Shown here piece after piece: positions 35,445 to 46,179 of a DNA stretch of 64,000 nt (position 1 is the first letter of the stretch; every line of letters starts with the position of its first letter). The translations under genes and the position numbers were made by a program. The notes beneath the pieces were generated by a model. That model was not told where the DNA came from. It saw only the letters and a program-made list of their open reading frames with translations, and searched no databases. The stretch is from Urinicoccus massiliensis (GTDB taxonomy: Bacteria; Bacillota; Clostridia; Tissierellales; Peptoniphilaceae): assembly GCF_900120405.1 (NCBI RefSeq), contig NZ_LT635492.1, positions 205,478 to 269,477 of the forward strand, read 5' to 3'.

Positions 35445-37793
35445 ATGGCGAAAATTAGAGTTCATGCATTGGCAAAAGAATTGGGTATCAGTAGTTCAGA
35501 CTTGTTGAAGGTACTTGAAAAGATAAATATACAAGCAAAGAGTAATTTAAGTTCTTTAGATGAAGAAGAAGTAAGCAAGGTAAAGAAGGCAATAAAATCG
35601 GAAAAACAACCGACTAAGTCTAAGTCGACTCAAGGTAAAAAGACTTCGGCTAAAGACGGTCAGGCAAAAAAAACTATTGATCAACCAAAAAAGAACAAAG
35701 AAAAGTCCTCCCATCATCAAAACACGCCAAAAAAACAAAGGGATCTAGACGACAAAACTTCAGGTGATGGTAAGAAAAAGGAGTCTAAAAAGTCTCCACA
35801 AAAGCCCCACCAACAAAATGAAGCTAAAAAAAATAAGCCAGTAGACAATAAAAAGCAAGATAAAGCAACAAACCAAGCGCATAAAAAAGCAGGAAACAAT
35901 GGCAAGCAAGCTACTGGAGAGACGAATAATGTAAACGACCAACGTCGCAAAAAAAGAAGACCCCATAAAACCGGGAAAACTGCTAGAGAAAAACAAAAAC
36001 AAAAAGAAAAAGAATTGAGAGAAAAGGAAAATACGGAAATTAAAATTCAAGCACCAATTTCAGTAAAAGACTTTGCTGAGGAAATCAAAACACCAGTAGC
36101 TCAAGTAATTACAAAACTTATGGGTCTTGGACTCATGATGACTCAAAACGAATCTTTAGATGAAGATTTAGTTATCTTACTAGGCGATGAGCTGGGCAAA
36201 GAAATTACAATTGAAGAACCGGAAGAAGCTGAAAGCATCGAAGAAAGTTATAATTTAGACTATGAGGACAATCCAAACTTCTTAAAGTCAAGACCTCCTG
36301 TTGTAACGGTTATGGGACACGTTGACCATGGTAAGACTTCCCTGTTGGATGTCATTAAGAAAAGCCGGGTTACTGAAGGTGAAGCAGGTGGAATTACCCA
36401 ACATATTGGTGCCTATATGGTTAATGTAGGCAATAAAAAGGTAACTTTCTTAGATACTCCAGGCCACGAAGCCTTTACTGCCATGCGGTTAAGAGGAGCT
36501 CAATCAACAGATATTGCTATTTTAGTAGTAGCCGCTGATGATGGGGTTATGCCTCAAACAGTAGAAGCGATTAACCATGCTAGGGCTGCCAATGTACCGA
36601 TTATAGTAGCTGTTACAAAAATCGATAAGGATACAGCCAATCCGGAAAGAGTCTACCAAGAATTATCTGAATATGAGTTAATTCCAGAGGCTTGGGGCGG
36701 AGACACCATTATGGTTCCCGTTAGCTCCAAAACCAAGGAAGGGATTCAAGAGTTACTTGAAATGATTCTTTTAGTTGCGGAAATGCAAGAGTTAAAGGCA
36801 AATCCAAACCGTAAGGCCGTAGGCACAGTCGTAGAAGCTCAATTGGATAAGGGGAAGGGCCCCATGGCCACTATTTTGGTCCAAAAGGGGACCCTACGTT
36901 TTGGCGACAGCATTGTTTCAGGACAGGCTCATGGTCGGATTCGAGCCATGCTAGATGATAAGCATCGAAATGTTAAAAAAGCAGGCCCATCTACTCCGGT
37001 AGTTGTACTGGGCTTAAATGAAGTTCCTAATGCTGGGGACCAAATTTATGCAGTGGAAGATGACAAGCTTGCAAGGGAAATTGCTGAAAAGAATATTGCC
37101 CAAAATCGGGAAGAAAAACTTTCTGCCTCCAATAAAGTTTCCTTAGACAATCTTTTTGACCGGATTAAAGAGGGTGAACTTAAGGATCTGAATATTATTG
37201 TTAAGGCAGACGTTAAAGGGTCTGTGGAAGCAGTTTGTCAATCCTTATTAAAATTATCCAACGAAGAAGTTAAGATTAATATTATCCACCAAGGAGCCGG
37301 TGGAATTAATGAGGGGGATATTAACCTAGCCAGTGCATCCAACGCCTTGGTTATAGGCTTTAATGTAAGGCCCAATATCAATGCCTTAGACCTGGCAAAA
37401 GAAGAGGAAGTTGATGTAAGAACTTACCGGGTTATTTATGATATTATCAACGACGTCAAGGCAGCTGTAAGCGGTATGTTGGATCCAGACATTGTGGAAG
37501 AGATAACTGGTAGGGCAGAAGTTCGTCAAACCTTTAAACTTCCAGGCCGCATTATTGTTGCGGGAATTTATGTAGTAAAGGGCAAGATGGTTCGCAACGG
37601 TCGTGTGAAGATCCTAAGGGATGACATAGTCATCCATGAAGGAGATATTGCATCCCTGAAAAGATTCAAAGACGACGCCAAGGAAATAGCAACAGGCTTT
37701 GAAGGTGGATTGGGTATAGAAAACTTCAATGATATCAAAGAAGGCGATGTTTTGGAATGTTATATCTTAAAAGAAATTAAGAAAGAGTTATAA
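35445..37793 (+). CDS. infB: Translation initiation factor IF-2
   Basis: GTPase that brings initiator tRNA to the 30S subunit. About 782 residues: small N-terminal IF2N domain (about 1-50), a Lys/Gln/Asn-rich low-complexity linker (about 50-190), second IF2N segment, then the GTPase with [12 protein letters not shown] (about 291-302), DTPGHEAF and TKIDKD, followed by domains II-IV. An in-frame GTG at 35436 is part of the AAAGGAGGTG ribosome-binding site, so ATG 35445 is the start. One base separates its stop from rbfA. Confidence 0.97.
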   Translation: MAKIRVHALAKELGISSSDLLKVLEKINIQAKSNLSSLDEEEVSKVKKAIKSEKQPTKSKSTQGKKTSAKDGQAKKTIDQPKKNKEKSSHHQNTPKKQRDLDDKTSGDGKKKESKKSPQKPHQQNEAKKNKPVDNKKQDKATNQAHKKAGNNGKQATGETNNVNDQRRKKRRPHKTGKTAREKQKQKEKELREKENTEIKIQAPISVKDFAEEIKTPVAQVITKLMGLGLMMTQNESLDEDLVILLGDELGKEITIEEPEEAESIEESYNLDYEDNPNFLKSRPPVVTVMGHVDHGKTSLLDVIKKSRVTEGEAGGITQHIGAYMVNVGNKKVTFLDTPGHEAFTAMRLRGAQSTDIAILVVAADDGVMPQTVEAINHARAANVPIIVAVTKIDKDTANPERVYQELSEYELIPEAWGGDTIMVPVSSKTKEGIQELLEMILLVAEMQELKANPNRKAVGTVVEAQLDKGKGPMATILVQKGTLRFGDSIVSGQAHGRIRAMLDDKHRNVKKAGPSTPVVVLGLNEVPNAGDQIYAVEDDKLAREIAEKNIAQNREEKLSASNKVSLDNLFDRIKEGELKDLNIIVKADVKGSVEAVCQSLLKLSNEEVKINIIHQGAGGINEGDINLASASNALVIGFNVRPNINALDLAKEEEVDVRTYRVIYDIINDVKAAVSGMLDPDIVEEITGRAEVRQTFKLPGRIIVAGIYVVKGKMVRNGRVKILRDDIVIHEGDIASLKRFKDDAKEIATGFEGGLGIENFNDIKEGDVLECYILKEIKKEL

Positions 37794-37794
37794 T

Positions 37795-38151
37795 ATGAAA
37801 GAAAAGCGTTTAAATCGCATTACAGAAGAAATTAAAAGGGAGCTATCCGATATCATACAAAATAAGCTTAAGGATCCACGAGTCCATTCTATTGTCAGTG
37901 TCAACCAAGTTGACCTGGCGGGAGACCTATCTCAGGCGAGAATTGGGATTTCAACTCTAGGTACTCCAGACCAACAAAAAGAGACTCTAGAGGGGATTCA
38001 AAGTGCCAAGGGATTCATCAAAAAAGAATTGGGAAGGCAAACAAAGTTAAGAGCTATTCCGGAATTAATTTTTTACAATGATACCTCTATTGAAAAATCC
38101 ATCGAAATGTTTGAACTAATCCAAGAGGTAAACCATGGAAAAAATGAATGA
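37795..38151 (+). CDS. rbfA: Ribosome-binding factor A
   Basis: Small KH-fold protein (118 residues) for 16S rRNA 5' end maturation and cold adaptation of the 30S subunit. Family segments: RLNRITEEIKRELSDIIQ at the N-terminus, LKDPRVHSIVSVNQVDLAGD, and LGRQTKLRAIPELIFYNDTS. Overlaps nrnA by 17 bases. Confidence 0.95.
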   Translation: MKEKRLNRITEEIKRELSDIIQNKLKDPRVHSIVSVNQVDLAGDLSQARIGISTLGTPDQQKETLEGIQSAKGFIKKELGRQTKLRAIPELIFYNDTSIEKSIEMFELIQEVNHGKNE

Positions 38152-39112
38152 ATTAAAGAAAGAAATTTTAGAAGCTACATCGATTGGTGTAGCTTCACAC
38201 ATTGACCCGGATGGGGATAACCTAGGTTCCATTTGTGCCTTAAAAAGGTCTTTGGAATTGTTTGGCAAGGATGTTTGCCTATACATTGATGATAAGATTC
38301 CTAGGTCTTACCAATTTTTACCGGGGGTAAAGGAAAGCTCGGAAATAGAACCAGGGAAGGTCCATGATTTATTTTTCGCCTTAGATTGTGCTGACCAAGG
38401 ACGCTTGGGAGAAAGAGTGGGCAAACTCTTTGAAGGTGCGAAAACAAGGGTTGTTATTGACCACCACCTAACCAATCAAGGCTATGGAGACTTGAACTTT
38501 ATCGAAATAATTTCAAGCACAGGAGAATTGTTATATGAACTCTTAAGTGCTATGGAGCTTCCTATAGATAAACAAGTTGCTACTTGTTTATACACAGCCA
38601 TATCCAGTGACACAGGATCCTTTAAATATGACTCAACCAGTCCCAGGACCCATGAGATTGCAGCAGATCTTTTAAGTCACCACATCGACTTGAATGAAAT
38701 TACAATCAACCTCTATCAAAGAAGGTCTTTGGCCAAAACCAACCTGCTTATGAGGGCCATGGAAAATTTAAAGATTTTAGAGGATGGGAAAATAGCCTTA
38801 ACCCGGATTTCTTTAGATGACCTTAACAATGTCAAAGCGGAACACTCAGATACAGATGGAATTGTCGAATTTATTCGGGATATTGACGGAGTGGACTTGG
38901 CCATTTTCTTAAAAGATAGTAAGCGGTCTGGTAGTAAGATTAGCATGAGGAGTAAGGGCGATATCGATGCCAGTAAAATTGCTATGAAATTTGGTGGAGG
39001 GGGCCATAAACGCGCTGCTGGAGCAAGTTTTAATGGGAATTTAGACCAATGTCAAGAAGCGATTTTAAAGGCGGTAAATGATGAAATCAATGCAGGGAAT
39101 TCTATTAATTAA
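38135..39112 (+). CDS. nrnA: DHH phosphoesterase NrnA (nano-RNase / pAp phosphatase)
   Basis: Manganese-dependent phosphodiesterase degrading very short RNAs and pAp. 325 residues: DHH domain with SHIDPDGDNLGS (about 23-34), ALDCADQGRL and the VIDHHLTN motif, then DHHA1 domain with the GGGGHKRAAGA substrate loop near the C-terminus. Second in-frame ATG 9 bases downstream is possible; the first has GAGG at suitable spacing. Its usual place in Firmicutes is between rbfA and truB, as here. Confidence 0.95.
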   Translation: MEKMNELKKEILEATSIGVASHIDPDGDNLGSICALKRSLELFGKDVCLYIDDKIPRSYQFLPGVKESSEIEPGKVHDLFFALDCADQGRLGERVGKLFEGAKTRVVIDHHLTNQGYGDLNFIEIISSTGELLYELLSAMELPIDKQVATCLYTAISSDTGSFKYDSTSPRTHEIAADLLSHHIDLNEITINLYQRRSLAKTNLLMRAMENLKILEDGKIALTRISLDDLNNVKAEHSDTDGIVEFIRDIDGVDLAIFLKDSKRSGSKISMRSKGDIDASKIAMKFGGGGHKRAAGASFNGNLDQCQEAILKAVNDEINAGNSIN

Positions 39113-39953
39113 TAAAGACAAGGGATTTACAAGTCACGATGTCGTAGCTCTATGTCGTAAGCATTTAGGCCTGAAAAAAATTGGTCACACAGGCACCCTG
39201 GACCCTATGGCTAGGGGAGTTTTGCCTATCTTAGTTGGGAAAGCAACTAAGATATCAAACTATCTAATGGGGCAAGACAAGGTTTATGAAGGCACCATGC
39301 AGTTTGGCTATCGAACAGACACCTTGGATGCAGATGGAGAAATCTTAGAAGTATCTCCCAATAAAATTTTTACCGAAAAAAACCTTTTAGAAGCCATGAA
39401 ACTTTTTACAGGGACAATAGACCAAGTTCCACCCATGTATTCTGCCATTAAAATAAAAGGGAAAAAGCTTTACGAATATGCCAGGCAGGGGCAGGAGGTC
39501 GAAAGAAAAACAAGACAAGTTGAAATTTATTCTTTCGATTTATTAGACCTATCTGGGGACCAGATATCCTTTCGGGTGTCTTGCTCCAGTGGAACCTATA
39601 TCCGGTCTTTAGTAGATGACCTGGCCAGGGAATTAAAAAGTTTGGCTACGCTGGTTGACTTAAACAGGGTGCAAGTTGGCAATTTTAGCCTAGACCAATG
39701 TCACAGTATCTCAGATTTGAAAGAAGGAAAATTAAGTGCCGGGGATTTAATTCCCATGGATCAAGGCCTGGACTTACAAAAAATAGAAGTACAAGAGGAC
39801 TATTTTAATGCCCTGATGTTTGGTCAATCCGTTCCCTGTTCCCAGTCCCTGGATAAAGAATTTAAGGTTTATTGCAAGAATCAATTTGTTGGAATTGGGA
39901 TTTCTCCCTACCCCGGATTCATTCGTATAAATAAGTGCCTACTGGAAGTGTAA
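39078..39953 (+). CDS. truB: tRNA pseudouridine-55 synthase
   Basis: Makes the universal pseudouridine in the T-loop of tRNA. 291 residues: GILLINKDKGFTSHDVV at the N-terminus, the catalytic GTLDPMARGVLPI segment with Asp (about 43-55), YEGTMQFGYRTDTLDADG, and YIRSLVDDLARELK. C-terminal PUA-like domain short. ATGs at 39078, 39081 and 39090 are all in frame. The first follows AAAGGCGG and overlaps nrnA; the exact start is uncertain by a few residues. Confidence 0.95.
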   Translation: MMKSMQGILLINKDKGFTSHDVVALCRKHLGLKKIGHTGTLDPMARGVLPILVGKATKISNYLMGQDKVYEGTMQFGYRTDTLDADGEILEVSPNKIFTEKNLLEAMKLFTGTIDQVPPMYSAIKIKGKKLYEYARQGQEVERKTRQVEIYSFDLLDLSGDQISFRVSCSSGTYIRSLVDDLARELKSLATLVDLNRVQVGNFSLDQCHSISDLKEGKLSAGDLIPMDQGLDLQKIEVQEDYFNALMFGQSVPCSQSLDKEFKVYCKNQFVGIGISPYPGFIRINKCLLEV

Positions 39954-39965
39954 ACTGGAGGTTTC

Positions 39966-40877
39966 ATGGAGATTATACAAATACATCCACAAGATAAAAT
40001 AGATAAGGAAATTGTTGTTGCTTTGGGGAATTTTGATGGGATTCATTTAGCCCACCAAGAGCTTATCCGGCAGGCTATAAAAATTGCCAAGAAAAAAAAG
40101 CTAACAGCAAGCGTGTTGATGTTTACTGAACACACAAAAAAAGCCCTCCTTCATACAGAGCAAAATCTTTTAATGAGTCGCAGGCAAAAATTAGATCTTC
40201 TAGAAAAGCTAGGAATAGAGCTTGTTGTAGAAATTGAATTTTCTGAAATCATGAAGATGAGTCCGGAATATTTTGTCAATGAATTTTTAGCTAAACACTT
40301 AAAGGCCAGGGCGATTGTTGTAGGTTATGACTACCGCTTTGGCTACAAGGCCAAGGGAAATATAGACCTACTTCTTGCATATGCAGAAGATTTGGGCCTG
40401 GATGTAAAGGTTGTTGAAGCTATTAAAAAGAAAAAAAATATTATTTCCAGCACTCGAATTCGAGATGGAATTCAAAAGGGAAAGATGGGCCTGGCTAACG
40501 CTTTGCTAGGAAGACCCTTTACCATCCAGGGACGAGTGGTTCATGGGAAGAGTCTTGGCAAGAAAATGGGATATCCAACAGCTAATCTACAGCCCCTGGC
40601 CCACTATGTTGTTCCTAAATATGGAGTTTATGATACCAATGTCTTGGTAAATGGACATTTATACAAGGCTGCGACTAGCGTTGGAACCAATCCCACCTTA
40701 AAAGAATCGGGTTTAAAAATCGAAGCCCATATCCTAGATTTTGACCAAGATATTTATAATCAAGAAGTGGACTTACAATTTTTAACTTTTTTGAGAAAAG
40801 AGAAAAGCTTTAAAAATGTAGATGAACTATTTAAACAAATCGAGAAGGACACCAACCGGGTCCGAGCTAGAAAATAA
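39966..40877 (+). CDS. ribF: Bifunctional riboflavin kinase / FAD synthetase
   Basis: Converts riboflavin to FMN and FMN to FAD. 303 residues: N-terminal adenylyltransferase domain with ALGNFDGIHLAHQELI (about 19-34), VVGYDYRFGYKAKG and the SSTRIRDGI motif. C-terminal flavokinase domain with GRVVHGKSLGKKMGYPTANL, YGVYDTNVLVNG and SVGTNPTL. In many Firmicutes ribF stands between truB and rpsO, as here. Confidence 0.96.
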   Translation: MEIIQIHPQDKIDKEIVVALGNFDGIHLAHQELIRQAIKIAKKKKLTASVLMFTEHTKKALLHTEQNLLMSRRQKLDLLEKLGIELVVEIEFSEIMKMSPEYFVNEFLAKHLKARAIVVGYDYRFGYKAKGNIDLLLAYAEDLGLDVKVVEAIKKKKNIISSTRIRDGIQKGKMGLANALLGRPFTIQGRVVHGKSLGKKMGYPTANLQPLAHYVVPKYGVYDTNVLVNGHLYKAATSVGTNPTLKESGLKIEAHILDFDQDIYNQEVDLQFLTFLRKEKSFKNVDELFKQIEKDTNRVRARK

Positions 40878-40879
40878 GC

Positions 40880-40908
40880 TTGTAAAAATTCTCTATCTAT
40901 GGTAAAAT
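40880..40908 (+). promoter_or_regulatory. Promoter of rpsO
   Basis: TTGTAA (40880-40885) and TAAAAT (40903-40908), spacer exactly 17 bases. It starts three bases after the ribF stop codon and gives rpsO a leader of about 70 bases. Confidence 0.7.
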
Positions 40909-40917
40909 CAATATGTT

Positions 40918-40961
40918 CCACAACTAGGTAAAACGATCCTCGACGTCTACTCAGTTGTGGT
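40918..40961 (+). promoter_or_regulatory. Structured rpsO leader, candidate S15 autoregulatory RNA
   Basis: The outer stem CCACAACT at the 5' side pairs with AGTTGTGG at the 3' side. Inside are GTA/TAC and CGA-TCC-TCG elements that can form a branched fold. S15 leaders in Firmicutes are branched RNAs bound by S15, and the location between promoter and ribosome-binding site fits. Specific S15 contacts cannot be shown from sequence alone. Confidence 0.5.
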
Positions 40962-40985
40962 GGATAAAAATTTTAGGAGGAAATT

Positions 40986-41252
40986 ATGATTTCAAAAGAA
41001 GTAAAAGAAAAAATTATTAATGATTACAAGTTATCTGAAAAGGATACTGGTTCACCAGAAGTTCAAATTGCTATTTTAACACATAGAATCAATAGCCTAA
41101 ATGAACATTTAAAAGATCATAAAAAAGACCACCACTCACGCAGAGGTCTGTTGAAGATGGTTGGTACACGTAGAAATCTTTTAAGATACTTACAAAAGAA
41201 AGATATTGAAAGATATCGTTCATTAATTGAAAGATTAAATATCAGAGGTTAG
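40986..41252 (+). CDS. rpsO: 30S ribosomal protein S15
   Basis: Primary 16S-binding protein of 88 residues, standard length. Family segments: [39 protein letters not shown] and [12 protein letters not shown]. Preceded by AGGAGG and the structured leader, followed by a terminator and pnp, the classic rpsO-pnp pair. Confidence 0.97.
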   Translation: MISKEVKEKIINDYKLSEKDTGSPEVQIAILTHRINSLNEHLKDHKKDHHSRRGLLKMVGTRRNLLRYLQKKDIERYRSLIERLNIRG

Positions 41253-41253
41253 T

Positions 41254-41278
41254 AAGAGCGGGGAATCCGCTCTTTTAT
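41254..41278 (+). terminator. Terminator/attenuator between rpsO and pnp
   Basis: AAGAGCGG (41254-41261) pairs with CCGCTCTT (41267-41274), followed by a T-rich run. pnp has no clear promoter of its own in the 20 bases left, so partial read-through is likely. Confidence 0.8.
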
Positions 41279-41298
41279 TTTATACAAAGGAGGTAAGA

Positions 41299-43398
41299 AT
41301 GGAAAAAACATTTGAGTATAACTTGGCTGGTCGCCCATTCAAAGTTGTTATTGGAAAGGTAGCTGAACAAGCCAATGGGGAATGTTTCATCTACTATGGG
41401 GATACAGTAGTTTTGGTTACAGCTACAGCATCAAAAGAAGCAAAAGATGGGATTGACTTCTTCCCATTAAGTGTTGATTATGAAGAAAAAATGTATGCTG
41501 TGGGAAAATTACCAGGAGGCTTTATAAAAAGAGAGGGAAGACCTAGTGAAAAGGCCACTCTAACAGCTAGGCTCATTGACCGCCCTATTCGACCCTTGTT
41601 TCCAGAAGGATTTCGAAACAGCGTACAAGTGATAGCAACAGTATTTTCTGTAGAACAAGACTGTCCGCCAGAAATAGCTGCTATGATTGGTTCATCCATT
41701 GCCCTGTCCATTTCGAACATTCCCTTCAATGGACCGACAGCTTCTGTTCATGTTGGCTATATTGACGGAAACTATATTATTAACCCAGATGTTGAACAAA
41801 GGGCCAAGTCAAAAATTGACTTAACGGTATCCGGAACCAAGGATGCCATTATGATGGTAGAAGCAGGATCCGATATTGTCAGTGAAGATGAAATGTTGGG
41901 GGCTATTTTATTTGCCCATGAAGAAATTAAAAAAATCTGCCAATTTATTGAGGGCATTATAGCAGAGTTTGGTCAAGAAAAAATGACCTATACTGTGGCT
42001 GAACCCAACCAAGAAATCTATAATAAAGTTTATAATTTTGCAAATGAGCTTTTGACGGATGCTATCCACCAAAAGACAAAAACAGAAAGAGAAGAAGCCC
42101 AAGAAGCTGCCAAAGAAAAAATATACGAAGAATTTAAGGATGACCTGGAAGAATATGAAAAAGACATCAACGAAGTCATTGATGAGATTATCCGAAAAGA
42201 AGTTAGGGTAGGAATTTTAAATGACAGACGGCCGGATGACCGAGCCATGGATGAAATTAGACCCTTAAGTGCTGAAGTTGGTATCCTTCCAAGAACTCAT
42301 GGTTCAGGTTTATTCAAAAGAGGCCAAACTCAAGTCCTATCTGTGGCAACTCTAGCAGGACTTTCTGAAGTTCAAATTATTGATGGTCTGGGGGATGATA
42401 CGCCAAAACGTTATATCCACCATTATAATTTCCCACCCTACTGTGTAGGGGATACAAGACCCATGCGGAGTCCTGGACGAAGGGAAATTGGCCATGGAGC
42501 CTTGGCAGAAAGAGCCCTAATTCCTGTTCTACCTACAGAAGATGAATTTCCTTATACTATCCGGGTTGTGAGTGAAGTTTTAAGTTCCAATGGATCATCT
42601 TCACAAGCAAGTATTTGCGGGTCTACTCTCTCCCTTATGGATGCAGGGGTTCCCATTAAGGCGCCTGTTGCAGGGATTGCCATGGGACTCATTAAGGAAG
42701 GGCAAGACGTAAAAATCTTAACAGATATTCAAGGCTTGGAAGATCACCTTGGAGATATGGATTTTAAAGTGGCAGGAACAAAAGAAGGAATCACTGCCTT
42801 GCAAATGGATATAAAAATTGATGGAATCAATAAAGAAATCTTAGAGGAAGCCCTATTAAAGGCAAAAAAAGCAAGAATGACCATTCTTGAGACCTTAACA
42901 AATACAATAGATAAACCAAGAGAGGACCTTTCTCCCTATGCACCCTTGATTTATACAATTAAGATTAAGCCTGAGAAAATTGGTGAAGTTATAGGGTCTG
43001 GTGGTAAGGTGATCAACAGTATTATTGAGGAAACCAATGTTAAAATTGACATTGAGGATGACGGAAGAGTTTCCATCCTAAGCCAAGATAAAGACTGTGC
43101 CCTAGCAGCCATTAGCCGGATAGAAGAAATTGTCAAAGATGTTGAAGTGGGCGAAACCTACAAGGGCAAGGTCAAAAAAATTGTTAAATTTGGTGCCTTT
43201 GTAGAAGTTTTAAAGGGCCGTGAAGGTCTCCTCCACATTTCCAACATATCCAAAGACCATGTGAAAAATGTGGAAGATGTATTAAAAGAAGGCCAAGAAG
43301 TAGAAGTCAAGGTCATAGGCATTGATCAACAAGGGAAAATAAGTTTAAGTCGAAAAGAGTTACTCAAGGATTCTGAGGATCAAAGCGAGCACCAATAA
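41299..43398 (+). CDS. pnp: Polyribonucleotide nucleotidyltransferase
   Basis: Phosphorolytic 3'-5' exoribonuclease of the RNA degradosome. 699 residues: two RNase PH domains (about 10-210 and 300-530, with [34 protein letters not shown] and [13 protein letters not shown]). A helical insert lies between them, with a KH domain (about 555-610, [14 protein letters not shown]) and an S1 domain (about 620-690, [20 protein letters not shown]). Complete. RNase Y, the other main mRNA decay enzyme, is encoded at 53.9 kb. Confidence 0.97.
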   Translation: MEKTFEYNLAGRPFKVVIGKVAEQANGECFIYYGDTVVLVTATASKEAKDGIDFFPLSVDYEEKMYAVGKLPGGFIKREGRPSEKATLTARLIDRPIRPLFPEGFRNSVQVIATVFSVEQDCPPEIAAMIGSSIALSISNIPFNGPTASVHVGYIDGNYIINPDVEQRAKSKIDLTVSGTKDAIMMVEAGSDIVSEDEMLGAILFAHEEIKKICQFIEGIIAEFGQEKMTYTVAEPNQEIYNKVYNFANELLTDAIHQKTKTEREEAQEAAKEKIYEEFKDDLEEYEKDINEVIDEIIRKEVRVGILNDRRPDDRAMDEIRPLSAEVGILPRTHGSGLFKRGQTQVLSVATLAGLSEVQIIDGLGDDTPKRYIHHYNFPPYCVGDTRPMRSPGRREIGHGALAERALIPVLPTEDEFPYTIRVVSEVLSSNGSSSQASICGSTLSLMDAGVPIKAPVAGIAMGLIKEGQDVKILTDIQGLEDHLGDMDFKVAGTKEGITALQMDIKIDGINKEILEEALLKAKKARMTILETLTNTIDKPREDLSPYAPLIYTIKIKPEKIGEVIGSGGKVINSIIEETNVKIDIEDDGRVSILSQDKDCALAAISRIEEIVKDVEVGETYKGKVKKIVKFGAFVEVLKGREGLLHISNISKDHVKNVEDVLKEGQEVEVKVIGIDQQGKISLSRKELLKDSEDQSEHQ

Positions 43399-43406
43399 AG
43401 ATTGAT

Positions 43407-43436
43407 AAAGCATGAACCCTTGGTTCATGCTTTTTT
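43407..43436 (+). terminator. Terminator after pnp
   Basis: Twelve-base arms 43407-43418 and 43422-43433 around GCATGAACC, three-base loop, T's to 43436. The dut ribosome-binding site begins at once, so some read-through into dut is probable. Confidence 0.85.
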
Positions 43437-43449
43437 AAGGAGAGATAAA

Positions 43450-43881
43450 ATGGAAATTAAGATTTTAAATAAATCTAAACACCCCCTGCCGACCTATAAG
43501 ACCAAGGGGGCCAGCGGCGTTGATTTACATGCAAATCTTGATAAAGCAGTTTGTTTAAAGTCATTAGATCGGGCCTTAATTCCCACAGGCTTATATGTTG
43601 AAATACCCCAAGGGTATGAGGCACAAGTACGGGCCAGGTCAGGTTTAGCCCTAAAAAAAGGTTTGAGCCTGCCTAATGGAATTGGAACAATTGATTCAGA
43701 CTATCGGGGAGAATTAAAAGTTATTGTGGTGAACCTGGGTAGAGAAGATCTGGTCATTGAAGATGGGGACCGTATAGCTCAAATGGTTATAATGAAAATT
43801 GAACAAGCTGATTTTATAGAAGTCAAAGAACTTTCAGACAGCGAAAGAGGAGAAGGTGGATTCGGACATACAGGTGTATAA
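43450..43881 (+). CDS. dut: dUTP diphosphatase (dUTPase)
   Basis: Trimeric dUTPase that keeps uracil out of DNA and supplies dUMP. About 143 residues with the five family motifs: GASGVDLHA (I), RARSGLALK (II), GTIDSDYRGELKV (III), GDRIAQMVI (IV) and the C-terminal glycine-rich RGEGGFGHTG (V). ATG 43450 after AAGGAGAG is preferred over the ORF start at 43402, which lies in the pnp terminator. Confidence 0.96.
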   Translation: MEIKILNKSKHPLPTYKTKGASGVDLHANLDKAVCLKSLDRALIPTGLYVEIPQGYEAQVRARSGLALKKGLSLPNGIGTIDSDYRGELKVIVVNLGREDLVIEDGDRIAQMVIMKIEQADFIEVKELSDSERGEGGFGHTGV

Positions 43882-43894
43882 AAACATGTGTTTG

Positions 43895-43903
43895 TGTTAT
43901 AAT
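43895..43903 (+). promoter_or_regulatory. Extended -10 promoter before ftsK
   Basis: TG-T-TATAAT: TG at 43895-43896 and TATAAT at 43898-43903. The extended -10 compensates for the lack of a clear -35. It is 30 bases upstream of the ftsK ATG. Confidence 0.5.
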
Positions 43904-43932
43904 AATTTTAGAAATTTTGTGAGGATGAAATT

Positions 43933-46179
43933 ATGGCAAGGAAAAGCAATAAAAAGGCTCCAAAAAGGAAAAATAAAAAGAATAGACAAGTAGATTTTTC
44001 TTTTACTAAATCAGACCTTGAGATGCTAGGTCTATTTCTAATTGTGCTGTCAATCTTGAGCATCATTAGTCTTTTTAGTGAAAATATGGGGATTTTTGGC
44101 GATATTTTGAATCGAATCCTAATTGTTTTAGGAGGGAGAGGCCGAGCCCTTCTAGCCATTTATCTTGGAGTCATTGGGCTTATGTTAGCTATTAATGAAT
44201 ACGGCTTTTCCAAGCGAAGATTAATTCTCTTGATTTCTTGGTTCATTATGTCCCTTTTAATTTATTATGAAGCCAAGGATGTTAGCACATTTTCAATGCT
44301 GGAAAAAGCACAATTTATTTTAGGTCAAAGCGCACCGATCTATGGTGGATTAATTGGTGTATTTTTTGGTTCTTTCTTCTATAAAATTTTTGGCAGCACA
44401 GGAACAGCTATTGTCTTAAGTATCGTTTTTATTGTTCTTTTCCTTTATTTCTTGCCGTTTTCTCTGAAAAGCCTCTTTACTTATCTTAAACTAAAAAGTG
44501 ATCAAAGGAATCAAGACAGGGCCATAAGGAAAAAAGAAAAAGAGAAAAGAGACAAGATAAAAGCAAATAAGATTAAAAAGCAAGCTAAAATAGAACCTGA
44601 AAAGAAAGAGTTTACGTTAAAAAGGGATACAGAATTAGAAATTAATGATTATGCAAAAAAAGAAGAAGAGGAAGTTGTACAGAAGGTCAGTCCTTTGACA
44701 AAAAGTGAAATCAAAGATTTTGAAAAAGAAGTGGCCTTGAATGAGACGATGACCCAGTACACCTTTCCCCCAAAAAGTCTTTTGAATCCCCCCAAGAAAA
44801 GTAAGGGGATTGGTCAAAATGCCATGCGACACCAGGCCCAAGTCATTGAAGAAACCATGAATGAATTTAACATTGAATGCCAGGTTGTGGCTATTAATCG
44901 GGGGCCGGTAATTACCTGTTATGAATTACAGATTGCGCCGGGGGTGAAGCTCAATAAAATTGTTAGCCTACAGGACAACTTGGCCCTAGCCTTAGCTTCT
45001 TCGGATATTCGTATCGAAGCTCCTATTCCAGGCAAGTCTGCAGTGGGTATAGAGGTGCCCAATGAAGAAAAGGACAGTGTATCTTTCAGTGAGATTCTGG
45101 ATAGTCCTGGCTTTAAAAAGTCTACAACTACTCCCTTGGCCTTAGGAAAGGATGTAAGTGGAGAAATTGTCGTTTCTTCTATTGATAAAATGCCCCACCT
45201 CCTTATTGCAGGAGCAACAGGGTCAGGGAAAAGCGTCTGTATTAATACTATTATTACCAGTATTTTATATCGGTCTAGGCCAGATGAAGTAAAGCTGATC
45301 TTAATTGACCCCAAGGTTGTAGAATTGAGTGTATATAATGGAATTCCACATCTACTGATTCCGGTGGTAACAGACCCTAAAAAAGCCGCCTTTGCCTTAA
45401 AGTGGGCTGTAGATGAAATGGAAAAAAGATATAAGCTCTTTGCCCAGGAAAAAGCTCGTGATATGAAGTCTTACAATTTAAAAATGCAAGAAGAAAACAG
45501 GCTATCTGAAATTATGCCTAAAATTATTGTTATTGTAGATGAGTTGGCTGACTTAATGATGGTGGCAGCCAATGAGATTGAAGATTATATTGCCCGACTG
45601 GCCCAAATGGCCAGGGCGGCAGGAATTCATATGATTTTGGCAACCCAAAGGCCCTCTGTAGATGTTATTACAGGGACGATTAAGGCAAATATTCCTTCAA
45701 GGATTGCCTTTGCTGTTTCATCAGGTGTAGACTCTAGAACAATTCTTGATTCTAATGGAGCCGAGGCCTTATTGGGACAAGGGGATATGCTTTTCTATCC
45801 TAGCTTTTATAGTAAACCTCGGAGACTGCAAGGGGCTTTCATTAGCGACAAAGAAGTAGAGGCGGTTATTAGTTTTATCCGAGATAGCTCAGGGAAAGAT
45901 TATGACCAAGAAGCCGTTGAGGCCATTGAAAAAACAATTAACACTAGCGTAGAGAATCAAGATGATCTTTATGTCCAGGCAGTTGAATATGTATTGAATG
46001 ATGGGCAGGCCAGTATCTCCTATCTTCAAAGGAAATTAAAGATTGGCTATTCAAGAGCTGCCCGAATTATTGACATGATGGAAGAACAGGGAATTATAGG
46101 CCCTCACGAAGGGACAAAACCCAGGAAGTTGGCCATGAGTGAAGAAGAAATAAAGGAGTTTTTACAGATTGATCAATAA
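43933..46179 (+). CDS. ftsK: DNA translocase FtsK/SpoIIIE
   Basis: Septum-anchored ATPase that pumps chromosomal DNA during division. 748 residues: basic N-terminus, four membrane helices (about 30-180), charged linker (about 190-280), and a motor domain with IAINRGPVITCYE, Walker A GATGSGKSVC near 427-436, Walker B IVIVDELADLMM, HMILATQRPSVDVITG, and a C-terminal gamma winged helix (about 680-745, YLQRKLKIGYSRAARIIDMME). Whether it is the SpoIIIE or division form cannot be told here. Confidence 0.96.
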   Translation: MARKSNKKAPKRKNKKNRQVDFSFTKSDLEMLGLFLIVLSILSIISLFSENMGIFGDILNRILIVLGGRGRALLAIYLGVIGLMLAINEYGFSKRRLILLISWFIMSLLIYYEAKDVSTFSMLEKAQFILGQSAPIYGGLIGVFFGSFFYKIFGSTGTAIVLSIVFIVLFLYFLPFSLKSLFTYLKLKSDQRNQDRAIRKKEKEKRDKIKANKIKKQAKIEPEKKEFTLKRDTELEINDYAKKEEEEVVQKVSPLTKSEIKDFEKEVALNETMTQYTFPPKSLLNPPKKSKGIGQNAMRHQAQVIEETMNEFNIECQVVAINRGPVITCYELQIAPGVKLNKIVSLQDNLALALASSDIRIEAPIPGKSAVGIEVPNEEKDSVSFSEILDSPGFKKSTTTPLALGKDVSGEIVVSSIDKMPHLLIAGATGSGKSVCINTIITSILYRSRPDEVKLILIDPKVVELSVYNGIPHLLIPVVTDPKKAAFALKWAVDEMEKRYKLFAQEKARDMKSYNLKMQEENRLSEIMPKIIVIVDELADLMMVAANEIEDYIARLAQMARAAGIHMILATQRPSVDVITGTIKANIPSRIAFAVSSGVDSRTILDSNGAEALLGQGDMLFYPSFYSKPRRLQGAFISDKEVEAVISFIRDSSGKDYDQEAVEAIEKTINTSVENQDDLYVQAVEYVLNDGQASISYLQRKLKIGYSRAARIIDMMEEQGIIGPHEGTKPRKLAMSEEEIKEFLQIDQ

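Noticed and set aside
35556-36050. Minus-strand open frames opposite the IF-2 linker
   Set aside because: Phe/Leu-rich shadows of the Lys-rich linker of infB.
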